A stretch of DNA of 64,000 nucleotides from Rhizobium rhododendri (lineage in GTDB: Bacteria > Pseudomonadota > Alphaproteobacteria > Rhizobiales > Rhizobiaceae), in NCBI RefSeq assembly GCF_007000325.2, contig NZ_CP117267.1:2418001-2482000 (forward strand), read 5' to 3'. The notes under the pieces are model-generated. The model was not told the origin of the DNA and did not search any database. It worked only from the letters and a program-made list of their open reading frames with translations. The position numbers and the translations under genes are program-made. Below, piece by piece: positions 1 through 8,540 of this stretch; positions within the stretch are counted from its first letter, which is position 1; each line of letters starts with the position of its first letter.

Positions 1-761
1 GACATATAGAGTTGCGAAACGGCGTATTGTGCATCCGCGATGCCTTGGGCGGCAGACTTTTCGTAATAGGGCAATGCCAGCTCGAGGCCCTTTATACCAG
101 CGTTGTCGGCAGTCAGGCTCTGTGCCCAGTTGAACTGCGCCGTCGGCTCTCCGGCATCGGCTGCTTTCTTCATCCATTGATCGGCCGACTTGCGGTCACG
201 CGGGACATCGCGGCCTTCCATCTGCGCCAGGGCAAATTTGAACATCGCGGTAGGATTTCCGCCTTCCGCTGCCTTGCCATACCAGAAGGCGGCGTTCTTG
301 CTGTCGCGCCGGACGCCCAGTCCCTGCGACAGCAGTTCGGCGATCAGCGTCTGTGCCGCCGGATCACCGAGTTGGGCGCGCGGCAGGGCTTTCTGGAATG
401 CCGTGAGATAGTAGCCACGCTGAAAGGCACCATAGGCCTCGTCGACCACGCCCGTATAAGGCTTTTCCGGCGGAAGCGCCGGCAGGCCTACGCCCATGCG
501 ATCGAGAACGCCGATGCCACCCGAAGGCTTGGTTGCCTTGGGATCGGTAGGCACAGGTGCTGCCTCGCCGCCTTTCTTGAAAGGCTGCGGCTTCGGCTCG
601 TTCGATGGTAAAATGTGCTCGGTCGGAAAAGCCCCGACATTAGGGGAATTCGAGACCCCGTCCGCAGCAGACTGCGCTCTTGCCATAGGGGGAAGAACAG
701 CAAACCCGGTGAGGAGCGCCAGAAACAGCAAGGGCGGATGATAGCGGTGCGAGATCGACAT
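1..761 (-). CDS. Sel1-repeat (TPR-like) exported protein, partial
   Basis: Reads leftward and runs off the window edge without a stop, so the C-terminus is missing. The start at 761 gives a basic, hydrophobic N-terminus ending in ARA-Q, a clear Sec signal peptide, so the protein is probably periplasmic. After a Pro/Lys-rich linker (residues about 30-90) come repeats of the Sel1 type with Gly-x-Ala and YxKAA motifs (for example FWYGKAAAEGG, QWMKKAADAGEPTAQFN, YYEKSAAQGIADAQY). Sel1 repeats usually mediate protein-protein contacts. The start lies 9 bases after the stop of the upstream thiE-like gene, so the two are probably one operon. The specific function is not known. Confidence 0.8.
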   Translation of the reverse strand, partial: MSISHRYHPPLLFLALLTGFAVLPPMARAQSAADGVSNSPNVGAFPTEHILPSNEPKPQPFKKGGEAAPVPTDPKATKPSGGIGVLDRMGVGLPALPPEKPYTGVVDEAYGAFQRGYYLTAFQKALPRAQLGDPAAQTLIAELLSQGLGVRRDSKNAAFWYGKAAEGGNPTAMFKFALAQMEGRDVPRDRKSADQWMKKAADAGEPTAQFNWAQSLTADNAGIKGLELALPYYEKSAAQGIADAQYAVSQLYM

Positions 762-770
762 GAACTGCTA

Positions 771-1424
771 TCAATCTTCAAACCGTGGCGCTTTTTCGTC
801 CAGCAAGGCATTCACGGCAGAAACAACAGACGATGCCTGTGCGGCGTCGGCAAACACAGCGGATCTCAACGCCACGAACTCCACTCCGGCGAGCGCCACA
901 TCGAGCGCGGAGTTCGGGTCGGTGCCGCCCATGACGATGCAGGGGATCTCGATCATCGATGCCCACCATTCGCCGAGATCGACGTTTTTCGGATGTGCCT
1001 CGGGCTTGAAGTCGCCGTCGAACTTGCCGAAGAAGATATAGTCCGGCCTCAGTTCACCGATTTCCAGCGCGGTATGCCGATCCTTGGCCGTTCCGCCGCC
1101 GACCATGAAGCTTGCCGTCTGCTTTTCCATCGCCTCGGTGAACTCGGCAATATCGGCAGCGATATGCAGCCCATCCGCCTTGGCGCGCGCCGCGACGCGG
1201 CTGTCGCCGGCAATGAGGGCTGCGGCACCGGCGGCCTGAACGATCGGAACCAGCTTTTCCGCCGATTTCTGGAAATCGAATTCGTTAAGCCCGTATTGCG
1301 GAATGATGACAGAGGCGACGTCGCCGCCCTCCAGCGCCTTTGCCACGAGTGCATGCTGTTCTGCGATGTCGGTCATCTCGGGCACGATGAGAACCAGACG
1401 GCAGCGGCTTGGGGGCAAGGTCAT
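771..1424 (-). CDS. thiE: Thiamine phosphate synthase-like TIM-barrel protein
   Basis: 217 residues, the usual length for ThiE, which joins the thiazole and pyrimidine phosphates of thiamine. Family-like segments are GDSRVAARAKADGLHI near residue 75 (matching the D-x-x-x-A-x-x-x-x-ADGxHI element) and MVGGGTAKDRHTALEIG followed by DYIFFG. Typical C-terminal phosphate-binding Gly residues are represented by IVMGGTDPNSAL. The sequence is divergent, so catalytic activity is not certain. No thi genes are adjacent and no TPP riboswitch is visible upstream. It is followed at once by the Sel1-repeat gene in the same direction. Confidence 0.72.
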   Translation of the reverse strand: MTLPPSRCRLVLIVPEMTDIAEQHALVAKALEGGDVASVIIPQYGLNEFDFQKSAEKLVPIVQAAGAAALIAGDSRVAARAKADGLHIAADIAEFTEAMEKQTASFMVGGGTAKDRHTALEIGELRPDYIFFGKFDGDFKPEAHPKNVDLGEWWASMIEIPCIVMGGTDPNSALDVALAGVEFVALRSAVFADAAQASSVVSAVNALLDEKAPRFED

Positions 1425-1763
1425 GCAGGCTTCCTATTCGGCGCATCCGGCCGGAACACGAAGTCCGGCATTCCGGTCTGTGAGTAAATCCGTTGGGACC
1501 TGCTGACAAGGGGAGCGTCGCGGAAAACCGCAAGGTCCCTATTGCCCGGGAACGCGGGCGAAGCTGCGAGGAGCCCCGTGCCCGCCGCTCTGTCCGTACC
1601 GCTGGCCGCAAGGCACGGAAGCTTTCAGCAACCTCACACAAACAGTTGCGCCAACCCCTGCGTTAAAGGAAGTTGGCGCAAAATTTCGTCAATTCAGTGC
1701 AAAGTCCGCATTTCAGCCGCGACGGAGCAGACTGCCCGATCCGGCCGCAACGCGGCTACGGCA
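1425..1763. other. Intergenic region with a 10-bp inverted repeat
   Basis: This 339-base gap separates the thiE-like gene from the small YdcH gene. The only structure seen is a perfect inverted repeat TTGCGCCAAC (1646-1655) and GTTGGCGCAA (1672-1681) with a 16-base spacer. It lacks a clean following T-run, so it could be an operator or a weak transcript end. No convincing coding sequence is present. Confidence 0.4.
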
Positions 1764-1937
1764 TCAGTGTACCGATGTGGCAATACGCTGGATCTGGTCT
1801 TTGATTTTCAGCTTCATTCGCTTGATGTCCGCGATTTCACGGTCATCCACTGAGGGGGAGGTCATCGCGGAGTGCAATTTCTCTTCGAGGGCGACATGCT
1901 TTTTCTGGAGCGATTCAAGATGAGCCTGAACTGTCAT
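1764..1937 (-). CDS. YdcH family protein (DUF465)
   Basis: 57 residues starting MTVQAHLESLQKKH. The charged heptad-like sequence (LEEKL, DDREIADIKRMKLKIKDQI) is typical of DUF465/YdcH, a short coiled-coil family of unknown function. The start at 1937 is preferred over an upstream ATG at 1970 because a GAAGGA Shine-Dalgarno sequence sits just before it and family members begin here. A second YdcH gene lies divergently at 2170. Confidence 0.85.
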   Translation of the reverse strand: MTVQAHLESLQKKHVALEEKLHSAMTSPSVDDREIADIKRMKLKIKDQIQRIATSVH

Positions 1938-2169
1938 TTGACCTTCCTTCTGCTTGCCTTCCCCAGCCATCCATCGCTGGAGTTCTAGGCTTTAACGACA
2001 ATAGTGTGACATACTAATTCTTCAATGTCGAAGGCCAAAAAGTGACTTGAACAGGGCAAATTCATGATCACGGATAACTTCCCGTTACCGTTATTTGGTG
2101 ATAGGAGCTTGCGAAATTAAACCGCTGGATCCAAAGGGTTCCGCGTGACGACGACTGGGGACGAACACC

Positions 2170-2373
2170 ATGCCCGATCAGGATCAAGCCGACGTGAGAC
2201 TCATCATGGCGCGCCTGCGCCAGGAACATGAGGATTTCGACGTCGCTATCAATGCGATGATCGAAACCGGCTGCGATCAACTCCGTGTTCAGCGCATGAA
2301 AAAGAAGAAGCTGGTCATCAAGGACAAGCTGACCAAGCTCGAAGACCAGATCATTCCGGACATCACCGCTTGA
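2170..2373 (+). CDS. YdcH family protein (DUF465), second copy
   Basis: 67 residues, beginning [20 protein letters not shown]. It carries the DUF465 pattern: an N-terminal helix with [10 protein letters not shown] and a Lys-rich C-terminal helix, [19 protein letters not shown]. Function unknown. The stop is 14 bases before purE, so it may be the first gene of the purEK transcript. It diverges from the other YdcH gene with about 230 bases between them. Confidence 0.85.
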   Translation: MPDQDQADVRLIMARLRQEHEDFDVAINAMIETGCDQLRVQRMKKKKLVIKDKLTKLEDQIIPDITA

Positions 2374-2387
2374 GGGGACGCGTCGCC

Positions 2388-2882
2388 ATGACCGAAAGAC
2401 CGCCTGTCGCCATTATCATGGGCAGTCAGTCCGACTGGGAAACCATGAAGAATGCGGCCGATACCTTGGAAGCCCTTGATATCACGTATGACGCCCGCAT
2501 TATCTCGGCACACCGCACGCCCGATCGGCTGGTACGCTTTGCCAAGGGCGCGCGCGACGAGGGCTTCAAGATCATCATCGCCGGCGCCGGCGGCGCAGCC
2601 CACCTCCCCGGCATGGCTGCATCGATGACATCGCTGCCGGTGTTCGGCGTGCCAGTGCAGTCGAAAGCCATGTCAGGCCAGGACAGCCTTCTCTCCATCG
2701 TCCAGATGCCGGCCGGCATTCCTGTCGGCACGCTTGCCATCGGCCGGGCCGGCGCTATCAATGCCGCGCTGCTCGCTGCCGCCGTCCTCGCGCTCAACGA
2801 CGAGGATATCGCCGACCGGCTGGATGCATGGCGGGCTGCCCAGAGTGCTGCAGTCGCTGAATACCCGATGGATGACCTATGA
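2388..2882 (+). CDS. purE: N5-carboxyaminoimidazole ribonucleotide mutase PurE
   Basis: 164 residues, the normal length for class I PurE, which converts N5-CAIR to CAIR in purine synthesis. Signature motifs are [12 protein letters not shown] at the N-terminus, SAHRTPDR near residue 44, [12 protein letters not shown] near residue 70 and the conserved GVPVQS region. The ATG at 2388 follows a GAGGGGA Shine-Dalgarno sequence. The stop overlaps the purK start as ATGA, so translation is probably coupled. Confidence 0.97.
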   Translation: MTERPPVAIIMGSQSDWETMKNAADTLEALDITYDARIISAHRTPDRLVRFAKGARDEGFKIIIAGAGGAAHLPGMAASMTSLPVFGVPVQSKAMSGQDSLLSIVQMPAGIPVGTLAIGRAGAINAALLAAAVLALNDEDIADRLDAWRAAQSAAVAEYPMDDL

Positions 2883-3934
2883 CGACACAGACGATCGGCA
2901 TCATCGGCGGCGGCCAGCTTGGCCGCATGCTAGCCATGGCCGCAGCCCGACTGAACTTCCGCACCATCATCCTCGAGCCGCAGGCCGATTGTCCGGCGGC
3001 CCAGGTCGCCAACCGCCAGATCGTCGCTGCCTATGACGACCCCGCAGCACTGGCGGAACTCGCAGCGGTCTCGGACGTGGTGACCTATGAATTTGAAAAC
3101 GTGCCCGTCTCTGCCGCACAATCTCTATCCCTGAGCGTGCCCGTCTATCCCCCGCCGAAGGCACTGGCCATGGCGCAGGACCGTCTGACGGAAAAGCAGT
3201 TCCTCAATGGTTGCGGCGTCGCAACGGCGCGCTTTCATGCCGTCGACAGCCAGTCTGACCTTGAGGCGGCACTTGCCGACTTCGGCGGACAGGGCGTGCT
3301 GAAGACGCGCCGGCTGGGCTACGACGGCAAGGGGCAGCGCGTCTATCGCTCGCTCGCCGACAGTTCGGAAGGCGGCTATGCAGCGCTCGGCAACGTCCCC
3401 CTGATTCTCGAAAGCTTCATCGCCTTCGAGCGCGAGGTCTCCATTATCGCGGCCCGCAACCCGGAAGGCACGATCGAAAGCTACGATCCGGCCGAAAATG
3501 TTCACCGCGACGGCATTCTGCACACCTCGACGCTGCCAGCCCGGCTCTCGCCGGAAACCGCGGCAGCCGCTGCAGCCGCCGCCAAAACTATCCTCACGGC
3601 GCTCGATTACGTCGGCGTCATCGGCATCGAGTTCTTCGTATTGGCCGATGGGCAATTGATTGCCAATGAAATGGCGCCACGCGTGCACAATTCCGGTCAC
3701 TGGACGGAAGCTGCCTGTGTCGTCTCGCAGTTCGAGCAGCACATCCGCGCTGTTGCCGGCCTCCCGCTCGGCAATCCTGTGCGACACGCCGATTGCGTCA
3801 TGCAGAACCTGATCGGCGACGACATCCTCGCTGTTCCGGACTGGCTGGCGCGCGACAACACGCTCGTGCATCTCTACGGCAAGACCGAAGCCCGGCCCGG
3901 CCGCAAGATGGGGCATGTCACGACACTTCTTTAG
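2879..3934 (+). CDS. purK: N5-carboxyaminoimidazole ribonucleotide synthase PurK
   Basis: 351 residues. It begins with the Rossmann-type [12 protein letters not shown] motif of the biotin-carboxylase N-terminal-like domain. An ATP-grasp domain follows, with [14 protein letters not shown] (ATP-binding Lys) and [16 protein letters not shown], then [27 protein letters not shown], which carries the metal ligands. It makes N5-CAIR from AIR, ATP and bicarbonate, the substrate of PurE encoded just upstream. The start overlaps the purE stop by 4 bases. Confidence 0.97.
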   Translation: MTTQTIGIIGGGQLGRMLAMAAARLNFRTIILEPQADCPAAQVANRQIVAAYDDPAALAELAAVSDVVTYEFENVPVSAAQSLSLSVPVYPPPKALAMAQDRLTEKQFLNGCGVATARFHAVDSQSDLEAALADFGGQGVLKTRRLGYDGKGQRVYRSLADSSEGGYAALGNVPLILESFIAFEREVSIIAARNPEGTIESYDPAENVHRDGILHTSTLPARLSPETAAAAAAAAKTILTALDYVGVIGIEFFVLADGQLIANEMAPRVHNSGHWTEAACVVSQFEQHIRAVAGLPLGNPVRHADCVMQNLIGDDILAVPDWLARDNTLVHLYGKTEARPGRKMGHVTTLL

Positions 3935-3978
3935 TCTGTGCATGACCTGTAGCATCGGGAAAAAGCCCGGATAGTCGG

Positions 3979-4007
3979 TTGACAGGGCGAAAGCGACACG
4001 GTATCTG
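3979..4007 (+). promoter_or_regulatory. Sigma-70-like promoter upstream of rpmJ
   Basis: TTGACA at 3979-3984, then exactly 17 bases, then TATCTG at 4002-4007. This is a near-consensus housekeeping promoter in the gap between purK and rpmJ. A transcript from it would first run through the GC-rich hairpin at 4025-4045. Confidence 0.5.
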
Positions 4008-4024
4008 CTCCCCACCCTAAAAGA

Positions 4025-4045
4025 GCGCGCCAAGAGCGCGCTTTT
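4025..4045 (+). terminator. Terminator-like hairpin after purK
   Basis: GCGCGC (4025-4030), a 5-base loop, GCGCGC (4036-4041) and TTTT. It probably ends the purEK transcript. Because the candidate rpmJ promoter is upstream of it, it may instead act as a leader hairpin for rpmJ. Confidence 0.5.
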
Positions 4046-4104
4046 GATTGTTTAAAGATACGGGCGAATGTGACATTCCCCCTAAAACCTCGCGGATCGA
4101 AAAA

Positions 4105-4230
4105 ATGAAGATCAAGAATTCGCTCAAGTCGCTCAAGGCTCGTCACCGCGACAACCGCCTCGTTCGTCGCAAGGGCCGCGTTTACATCATCAACAAGCTG
4201 AACCCGCGCTTCAAGGCTCGTCAGGGCTGA
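4105..4230 (+). CDS. rpmJ: 50S ribosomal protein bL36, zinc-ligand-free form
   Basis: 41 residues: begins [14 protein letters not shown], then a basic stretch, and ends in [17 protein letters not shown]. This is the longer form of bL36 without the Cys/His zinc ligands. The ATG at 4105 gives the family start; an in-frame upstream ATG at 4048 would add a non-homologous leader. It stands alone between purK and the TPR gene, with a candidate promoter about 100 bases upstream. Confidence 0.95.
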   Translation: MKIKNSLKSLKARHRDNRLVRRKGRVYIINKLNPRFKARQG

Positions 4231-4353
4231 TTTGCGGATGCCGTTTGGTTGTCGGTCGTCCCGCGCCGCGTGTGCGGGCACATCGACGGCCAGGTTTCTG
4301 ACGGCATGACGTTCAATCGAATTTGTTTTGATCTTCTGCGGTGGCGGGCTAAC

Positions 4354-4968
4354 ATGCCCGCCATGTTTGTTCGTGCCCTGTTGCTCCCCACCCTGCTCCT
4401 GCCGGTCTTGCTTGCTGCTTCTGCCCCGCAGATGGCAGTCGCAGATGACGCGCGGATCGTGGAGCAGCAAACCGAGAGCGTCTCTCCGAAACAGCGCCTC
4501 GACGATCTCTTCACGGCACTTAGACGCCAGCACGATCCGGATCAGGCCGCAGGCATTGCCAACCAGATCAAAGTGGAATGGTCGCAATCCGGCAGTGCCA
4601 CCGTCGATTTGCTGATGCAGTGGGCGGCCAAGGCCATTGCCGAAAAGCGCAACGCCGCCGCTTTCGACTTTCTCGATCAGGTCATCGCCCTGAAGCCACG
4701 CTATGTCGAAGGCTGGAACCAGCGCGCGACGCTGAACTACGCGCTTGGCGACTACAACAAATCCATGGCTGATATCGAACAGGTTCTGCGGCTGGAGCCA
4801 CGCCATTTCGGTGCGCTCGCCGGCATGGCAGCGATCCTCACCGAAAATGGCAAAGACCAGCAGACGCTGGAAATCTGGCAGCGGTTCCTTGCTATCTATC
4901 CCGCAAACCGCGCGGCCCAGCAGCAGGCCGACCAACTCAGCGAAAAACTTGCGGGCAGCCGTACCTGA
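4354..4968 (+). CDS. Exported TPR-repeat protein
   Basis: About 204 residues from the ATG at 4354 (a second ATG lies at 4363). The N-terminus MFVRALLLPTLLLPVLLAASAPQMAVADD is a strong Sec signal peptide, so the protein is probably periplasmic. Residues about 85-190 hold tetratricopeptide-type helices (YVEGWNQRATLNYALGDYNKSMADIEQVLRLEP is the clearest unit). TPRs are protein-binding scaffolds and no partner is evident. The start is uncertain because in-frame codons extend back to 4249. The alpha/beta hydrolase gene follows 64 bases after the stop. Confidence 0.85.
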   Translation: MPAMFVRALLLPTLLLPVLLAASAPQMAVADDARIVEQQTESVSPKQRLDDLFTALRRQHDPDQAAGIANQIKVEWSQSGSATVDLLMQWAAKAIAEKRNAAAFDFLDQVIALKPRYVEGWNQRATLNYALGDYNKSMADIEQVLRLEPRHFGALAGMAAILTENGKDQQTLEIWQRFLAIYPANRAAQQQADQLSEKLAGSRT

Positions 4969-5032
4969 CTGTGCAACCGGATGCCGCGCCCGACCGTATA
5001 GAATCACGAGGTCCGGCGACCGAGTTCCGGGC

Positions 5033-6082
5033 ATGTTTGCGAGTTGCCTGTCGATGCTGAGTTTTCTGGTTCTGGTTGCCCTGGTGCTCGCAGCCGCGTT
5101 TGCCTACACCGCTGTCAAGGCCCGGGCCATCACCGAGGCCAATCCGAACATCGGCAACCTCATCGACATCGGCGGCTACAGTATCAATGCTCTCCACCTG
5201 AAGCGCCCTGACGGCGCGGACCTGCCGCCTCTCGTCTTCATTCATGGCGCCAGCGGCAATCTGCGCGACCAGATGCAGGCCTTCGCCAGCCCTCTCGAAG
5301 GCCGCGCCGAAATGCTCTTCGTTGACCGCCCGGGCCACGGCTATTCCGAACGCGGCGGGCCAGACAATGCCTTTCCGTCCGGACAGGCCGATGCCATCGC
5401 AAAGTTGATGGATAAACTGCAAATCGGCCCCGCCATAATAGTAGGCCACTCCTTCGGCGGCGCAATTGCCGCAGCCTTTGCGGTTCGCCATCCCCGAATG
5501 ACCGCTGGCCTGCTGTTTCTGGCACCGGCCACCCATCCCTGGCCCGGCGGTGTCGACTGGTACTACCGGCTGGCGTCTGCGCCCGTCCTCGGCTGGATCT
5601 TCGCGCACACGCTGGTCATCCCGGCCGGCCTCCGGAAGCTCGACCAGGGCACCATCGGCGTCTTCAGCCCCAACCCGCGGCCGCGCGACTACATCGAAAA
5701 GACTGCGCCGGCTCTGGTCTTGCGGCCAGATGTCTTCCGCAACAACGCCCGGGACGTCGTCAACCTGCTTGGCTATGTGACGCGCGAATCGCAGCGATAC
5801 CGGGAGATCAAGGCGCCCACCGTCATCATCACCGGCGATTCGGACGACGTGGTGCTTGCCGAACTCCATTCCATCGGCCTCGAGCGCGACATCGTCGGCG
5901 CCGAACTGATCACCATCCGCAACCTCGGCCACAAGCCCGATTACATCGCCAACGACGTCGCCATTGCCGCCATCGAACATCTCGCCGGTACGCCCCGCGA
6001 CCTGAAGCAGGTGGCCCGCCTCGCGGAAATACGAATTGCCGCCGAGATCAGTTCGGACCCGTCTCCAGCTACCCGTGCCTGA
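5033..6082 (+). CDS. Membrane-anchored alpha/beta hydrolase
   Basis: 349 residues from ATG 5033. A hydrophobic N-terminal segment (residues 5-28) looks like a membrane anchor or uncleaved signal. The hydrolase core has LVFIHGASGN (oxyanion region), the nucleophile elbow GHSFGG with Ser140, an acidic residue in TVIITGDSDDVV, and a probable catalytic His in NLGHKPDYIAND near residue 301. The substrate is unknown. The 3' end overlaps the convergent LysR gene by 14 bases. Confidence 0.88.
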   Translation: MFASCLSMLSFLVLVALVLAAAFAYTAVKARAITEANPNIGNLIDIGGYSINALHLKRPDGADLPPLVFIHGASGNLRDQMQAFASPLEGRAEMLFVDRPGHGYSERGGPDNAFPSGQADAIAKLMDKLQIGPAIIVGHSFGGAIAAAFAVRHPRMTAGLLFLAPATHPWPGGVDWYYRLASAPVLGWIFAHTLVIPAGLRKLDQGTIGVFSPNPRPRDYIEKTAPALVLRPDVFRNNARDVVNLLGYVTRESQRYREIKAPTVIITGDSDDVVLAELHSIGLERDIVGAELITIRNLGHKPDYIANDVAIAAIEHLAGTPRDLKQVARLAEIRIAAEISSDPSPATRA

Positions 6083-6968
6083 ATGCTGCAAGTGACGGAC
6101 GCAACGCTTCCAGAATAATGGCAGCGAGGCGCTGGGTGGCGGGACTTTGATCCGCCGCAGCACGGTGCAGCACGAGGTCTAGCTTCGGCAACGACGGCAG
6201 CCCGAGCTCTCCGTCAAACAGCGGCCGCACCGTACCGGGCAAACCGAGCGGCGTGCGCACCGTTATCCCGAGACCGGCCGCTGTCGCTGCCCACAGGCCA
6301 CCGAGACTGGGGCTGACGAAAGCAACCCGCCAGCCGAGCCCAACACTATCCATCGCCTTTGTCGCGGCGGTCCTGAGCAGGCAAGGCGCCTCGAGCGTGG
6401 CGAGCGGCATCGGTTCGCCGCTATCAGCCATCCAGTCGATCCGGCCGTCCATCGGCCCCACCCAGCACATAGGCACCTCGCCGACAAGTTCGCAATGGGC
6501 GGTCCGCTCGCCATTGCTCCACGCCAGTGCCAGATCGAGCCGGCCGGACCGGACCCGCTCCATCAGCTCGACGTTGCGTACCACCCGAGCCTCGATGCGC
6601 ACTTTCGGATGAGCGCGGGCAAAGCGACCGAGAACTTCGGGAAGCAGCGCTTCGCCAAAATCCTCCTGCAGGCCGAGCCGGACCCAGCCTTCGAGTTCCA
6701 TCCCCTGCACCGCCGTAACCGCTTCATCGTTGAGGTCGAGCAGCCGGTGTGCATAGGCGAGCAGCGTTTCGCCGGCTTCGGTCAGCGCCAGCCCACGGCC
6801 GGCCTTGCGAAAAATCGGCCTCCCCGCCTGCTCCTCGAGTTTCTTGATCTGCGCACTGACGGCCGACGTCGAACGCCCGACACGCTCCGCCGCTTTGGCA
6901 AAGGTACCGAGCTCGATGCCCGCGACGAAGCTTCTCAGAATATCGAGATCGAAGACAGGGTAGCTCAC
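6069..6968 (-). CDS. LysR-family transcriptional regulator
   Basis: 299 residues if started at the GTG at 6968. An ATG at 7052 would add 28 residues and nearly reach the divergent gene. The N-terminal winged helix-turn-helix is clear (DILRSFVAGIELGTFAKAAERVGRSTSAVSAQIKKLEEQ), followed by a LysR substrate-binding domain. Its position, divergent from the tautomerase, cupin and DUF4865 operon with about 108 bases between, suggests it controls that operon. The inducer is unknown. Its last codons overlap the 3' end of the hydrolase gene on the other strand. Confidence 0.92.
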   Translation of the reverse strand: MSYPVFDLDILRSFVAGIELGTFAKAAERVGRSTSAVSAQIKKLEEQAGRPIFRKAGRGLALTEAGETLLAYAHRLLDLNDEAVTAVQGMELEGWVRLGLQEDFGEALLPEVLGRFARAHPKVRIEARVVRNVELMERVRSGRLDLALAWSNGERTAHCELVGEVPMCWVGPMDGRIDWMADSGEPMPLATLEAPCLLRTAATKAMDSVGLGWRVAFVSPSLGGLWAATAAGLGITVRTPLGLPGTVRPLFDGELGLPSLPKLDLVLHRAAADQSPATQRLAAIILEALRPSLAAFRHG

Positions 6969-7076
6969 ATCATTGTCCAGTTTATCGGGATCATAAATCC
7001 ATTTATATCTGATTATCCGGACGGATAAAGGGTGCAATAGAAGTTGCGTCAACTTGTTTCACCCGAGAGAACCCCC

Positions 7077-7466
7077 ATGCCCATTACCCGAATTTCCCTG
7101 ATGCGTGGCAAATCGCCAGAATACCTCGCGACGCTGTGCGACACGTTTCACCGCGCAATGGTCGAGACTTTCGATGTCCCTTCCGCCGACCGGTTTCACG
7201 TCATCCACCAGTGCTCGCCCGGCGAACTGGTCTTTGACCGCGACTACCTCGCCGGACCGCGCTCGGACGATTACCTGTTTTTCGACATCACCATCGGCAA
7301 GCCACGCACCGCCGAGGTCAAGCAGGCATTCTATCGACGGGTGACGGAGCTGCTCGGCGACACCCTAGATATCCGTGCGGCGGACGTTATGATCGTCATC
7401 ACCACCACCGGGCGCGAGGACTGGTCGTTCGGCAACGGCCGCGCCCAGATGATAGAGGTGGCATAA
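7077..7466 (+). CDS. Tautomerase-family protein
   Basis: 129 residues starting MPITRISLMRGKS. Pro2, which becomes the N-terminal catalytic base after Met removal, is present as in 4-oxalocrotonate tautomerase and MSAD-type enzymes. Other family-like segments are FHRAMVETFDVPSADRFHVI and FFDITIGKPRTAEVKQAFYRRV. First gene of a three-gene operon facing a LysR regulator. The cupin gene starts 4 bases after its stop. The exact substrate cannot be inferred. Confidence 0.9.
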   Translation: MPITRISLMRGKSPEYLATLCDTFHRAMVETFDVPSADRFHVIHQCSPGELVFDRDYLAGPRSDDYLFFDITIGKPRTAEVKQAFYRRVTELLGDTLDIRAADVMIVITTTGREDWSFGNGRAQMIEVA

Positions 7467-7470
7467 CGTC

Positions 7471-7875
7471 ATGCCGCAAAGCAAATTGGACCGCGTCCAT
7501 AGAGCCGGCGAGGCTCGGCAGCAGGCACCCGAGGGGATATCCAGCCAGCCATTTTTGCTGGAGACGCTCATCCCGGCGTCTGAGAATGGGCTCGGCGCCA
7601 TGATCGCCATGCTCAAGCCTGGAACGCTGACCCACTGGCACAGCCATCCGCACGGCCAGATCCTCTACGTGCTCTCCGGCATCGCCTTGGTGCAGTGTGA
7701 CGGCGGAGCGGTCGAGCAGCTGCATGCCGGCGACTGCATCCGTTTCGAGCCAGGCGAGCACCACTGGCATGGATCCGGCGTGACGACGAGCTTGACCTAT
7801 CTCAGCGTCCAGGCCGCACATGAAGGCACTGCCGTCACCTGGTTCGAGCCCGTCACCGAAGGAGACCGACAGTGA
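7471..7875 (+). CDS. Small cupin-domain protein
   Basis: 134 residues, single cupin fold. Cupin motif 1 is visible as HWHSHPHGQILYVLSG (metal-binding His residues plus Gln in place of the usual Glu) and motif 2 as RFEPGEHHWHGS. Such proteins act as metal-dependent dioxygenases, isomerases or binding proteins. It lies between the tautomerase and DUF4865 genes and overlaps the latter by 4 bases, so a shared small-molecule pathway is likely but unidentified. Confidence 0.9.
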   Translation: MPQSKLDRVHRAGEARQQAPEGISSQPFLLETLIPASENGLGAMIAMLKPGTLTHWHSHPHGQILYVLSGIALVQCDGGAVEQLHAGDCIRFEPGEHHWHGSGVTTSLTYLSVQAAHEGTAVTWFEPVTEGDRQ

Positions 7876-8444
7876 TCGCCATGCAATACAGTTTCATGCT
7901 CCCCGCCGACTACGACATGGACATCGTCGACCGGAGAATCCGCGATAAAGGTCCGCTGCTGGACAACTTTCCAGACCTCGTCTTCAAGGCCTATCTCACA
8001 GCCCGCAAAGGCGACGCGATCACTGGGTCGAGAGACAATCTCTATGCGCCGCTCTATGTCTGGAACGGTGTCGAAGGACTGAACGATTTTCTCTGCGGCC
8101 CCGGCTTCGCGGGCGTCAGCGCCGCGTTTGGCCGGCCGCAGGTAAACACCTGGATCCTCTGGAATACCGCGATTGCAGCAGACATCCGCAAGGCTCGCTT
8201 CGCCACCCGGGAGATTTCCGATATCGGACCGGATGCCCATCTCGGCACGATGCGTGCGGCAGGCAGCGCGGATGCGCTAGCCGACATCGAAACGGGTGCA
8301 ACACTCGCCTCGGTTTCGGCCTTCGATCCCCATGGCTGGAAACGCCTTCGCTTCCGGCTTTGGCGGGAGATGCCGAAGGGACCGTTGCCGACCGACACGC
8401 TCGCCTATCGCCTCGGCCATCTGTCGTTACCCGAGCGCGCCTGA
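7872..8444 (+). CDS. DUF4865 family protein
   Basis: 190 residues. The sequence after the start (MQYSFMLPADYDMDIVDRRI, then KGPLLDNFPDLVFKAYL) and the pattern APLYVWNGVEGLNDFLCGPGF match the DUF4865 family as I know it. The function is unknown, but these genes often accompany tautomerase or quinol-type genes. The GTG at 7872 is preferred because GGAG lies 7 bases upstream and it overlaps the cupin stop. An ATG at 7881 is the alternative. Confidence 0.82.
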   Translation: MIAMQYSFMLPADYDMDIVDRRIRDKGPLLDNFPDLVFKAYLTARKGDAITGSRDNLYAPLYVWNGVEGLNDFLCGPGFAGVSAAFGRPQVNTWILWNTAIAADIRKARFATREISDIGPDAHLGTMRAAGSADALADIETGATLASVSAFDPHGWKRLRFRLWREMPKGPLPTDTLAYRLGHLSLPERA

Positions 8445-8540
8445 ACCCTCGACGCCGACCAAAATGCTGTCACCGGGACAATGTCCCTGTTCCATCGGGG
8501 ATGACGAGATCCTATGCAGGGATGCCACTACCCTTTCGAC

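Noticed and set aside
1425..1763. TPP riboswitch upstream of the thiE-like gene.
   Set aside because: The conserved CUGAGA and related boxes were not found on the minus strand.
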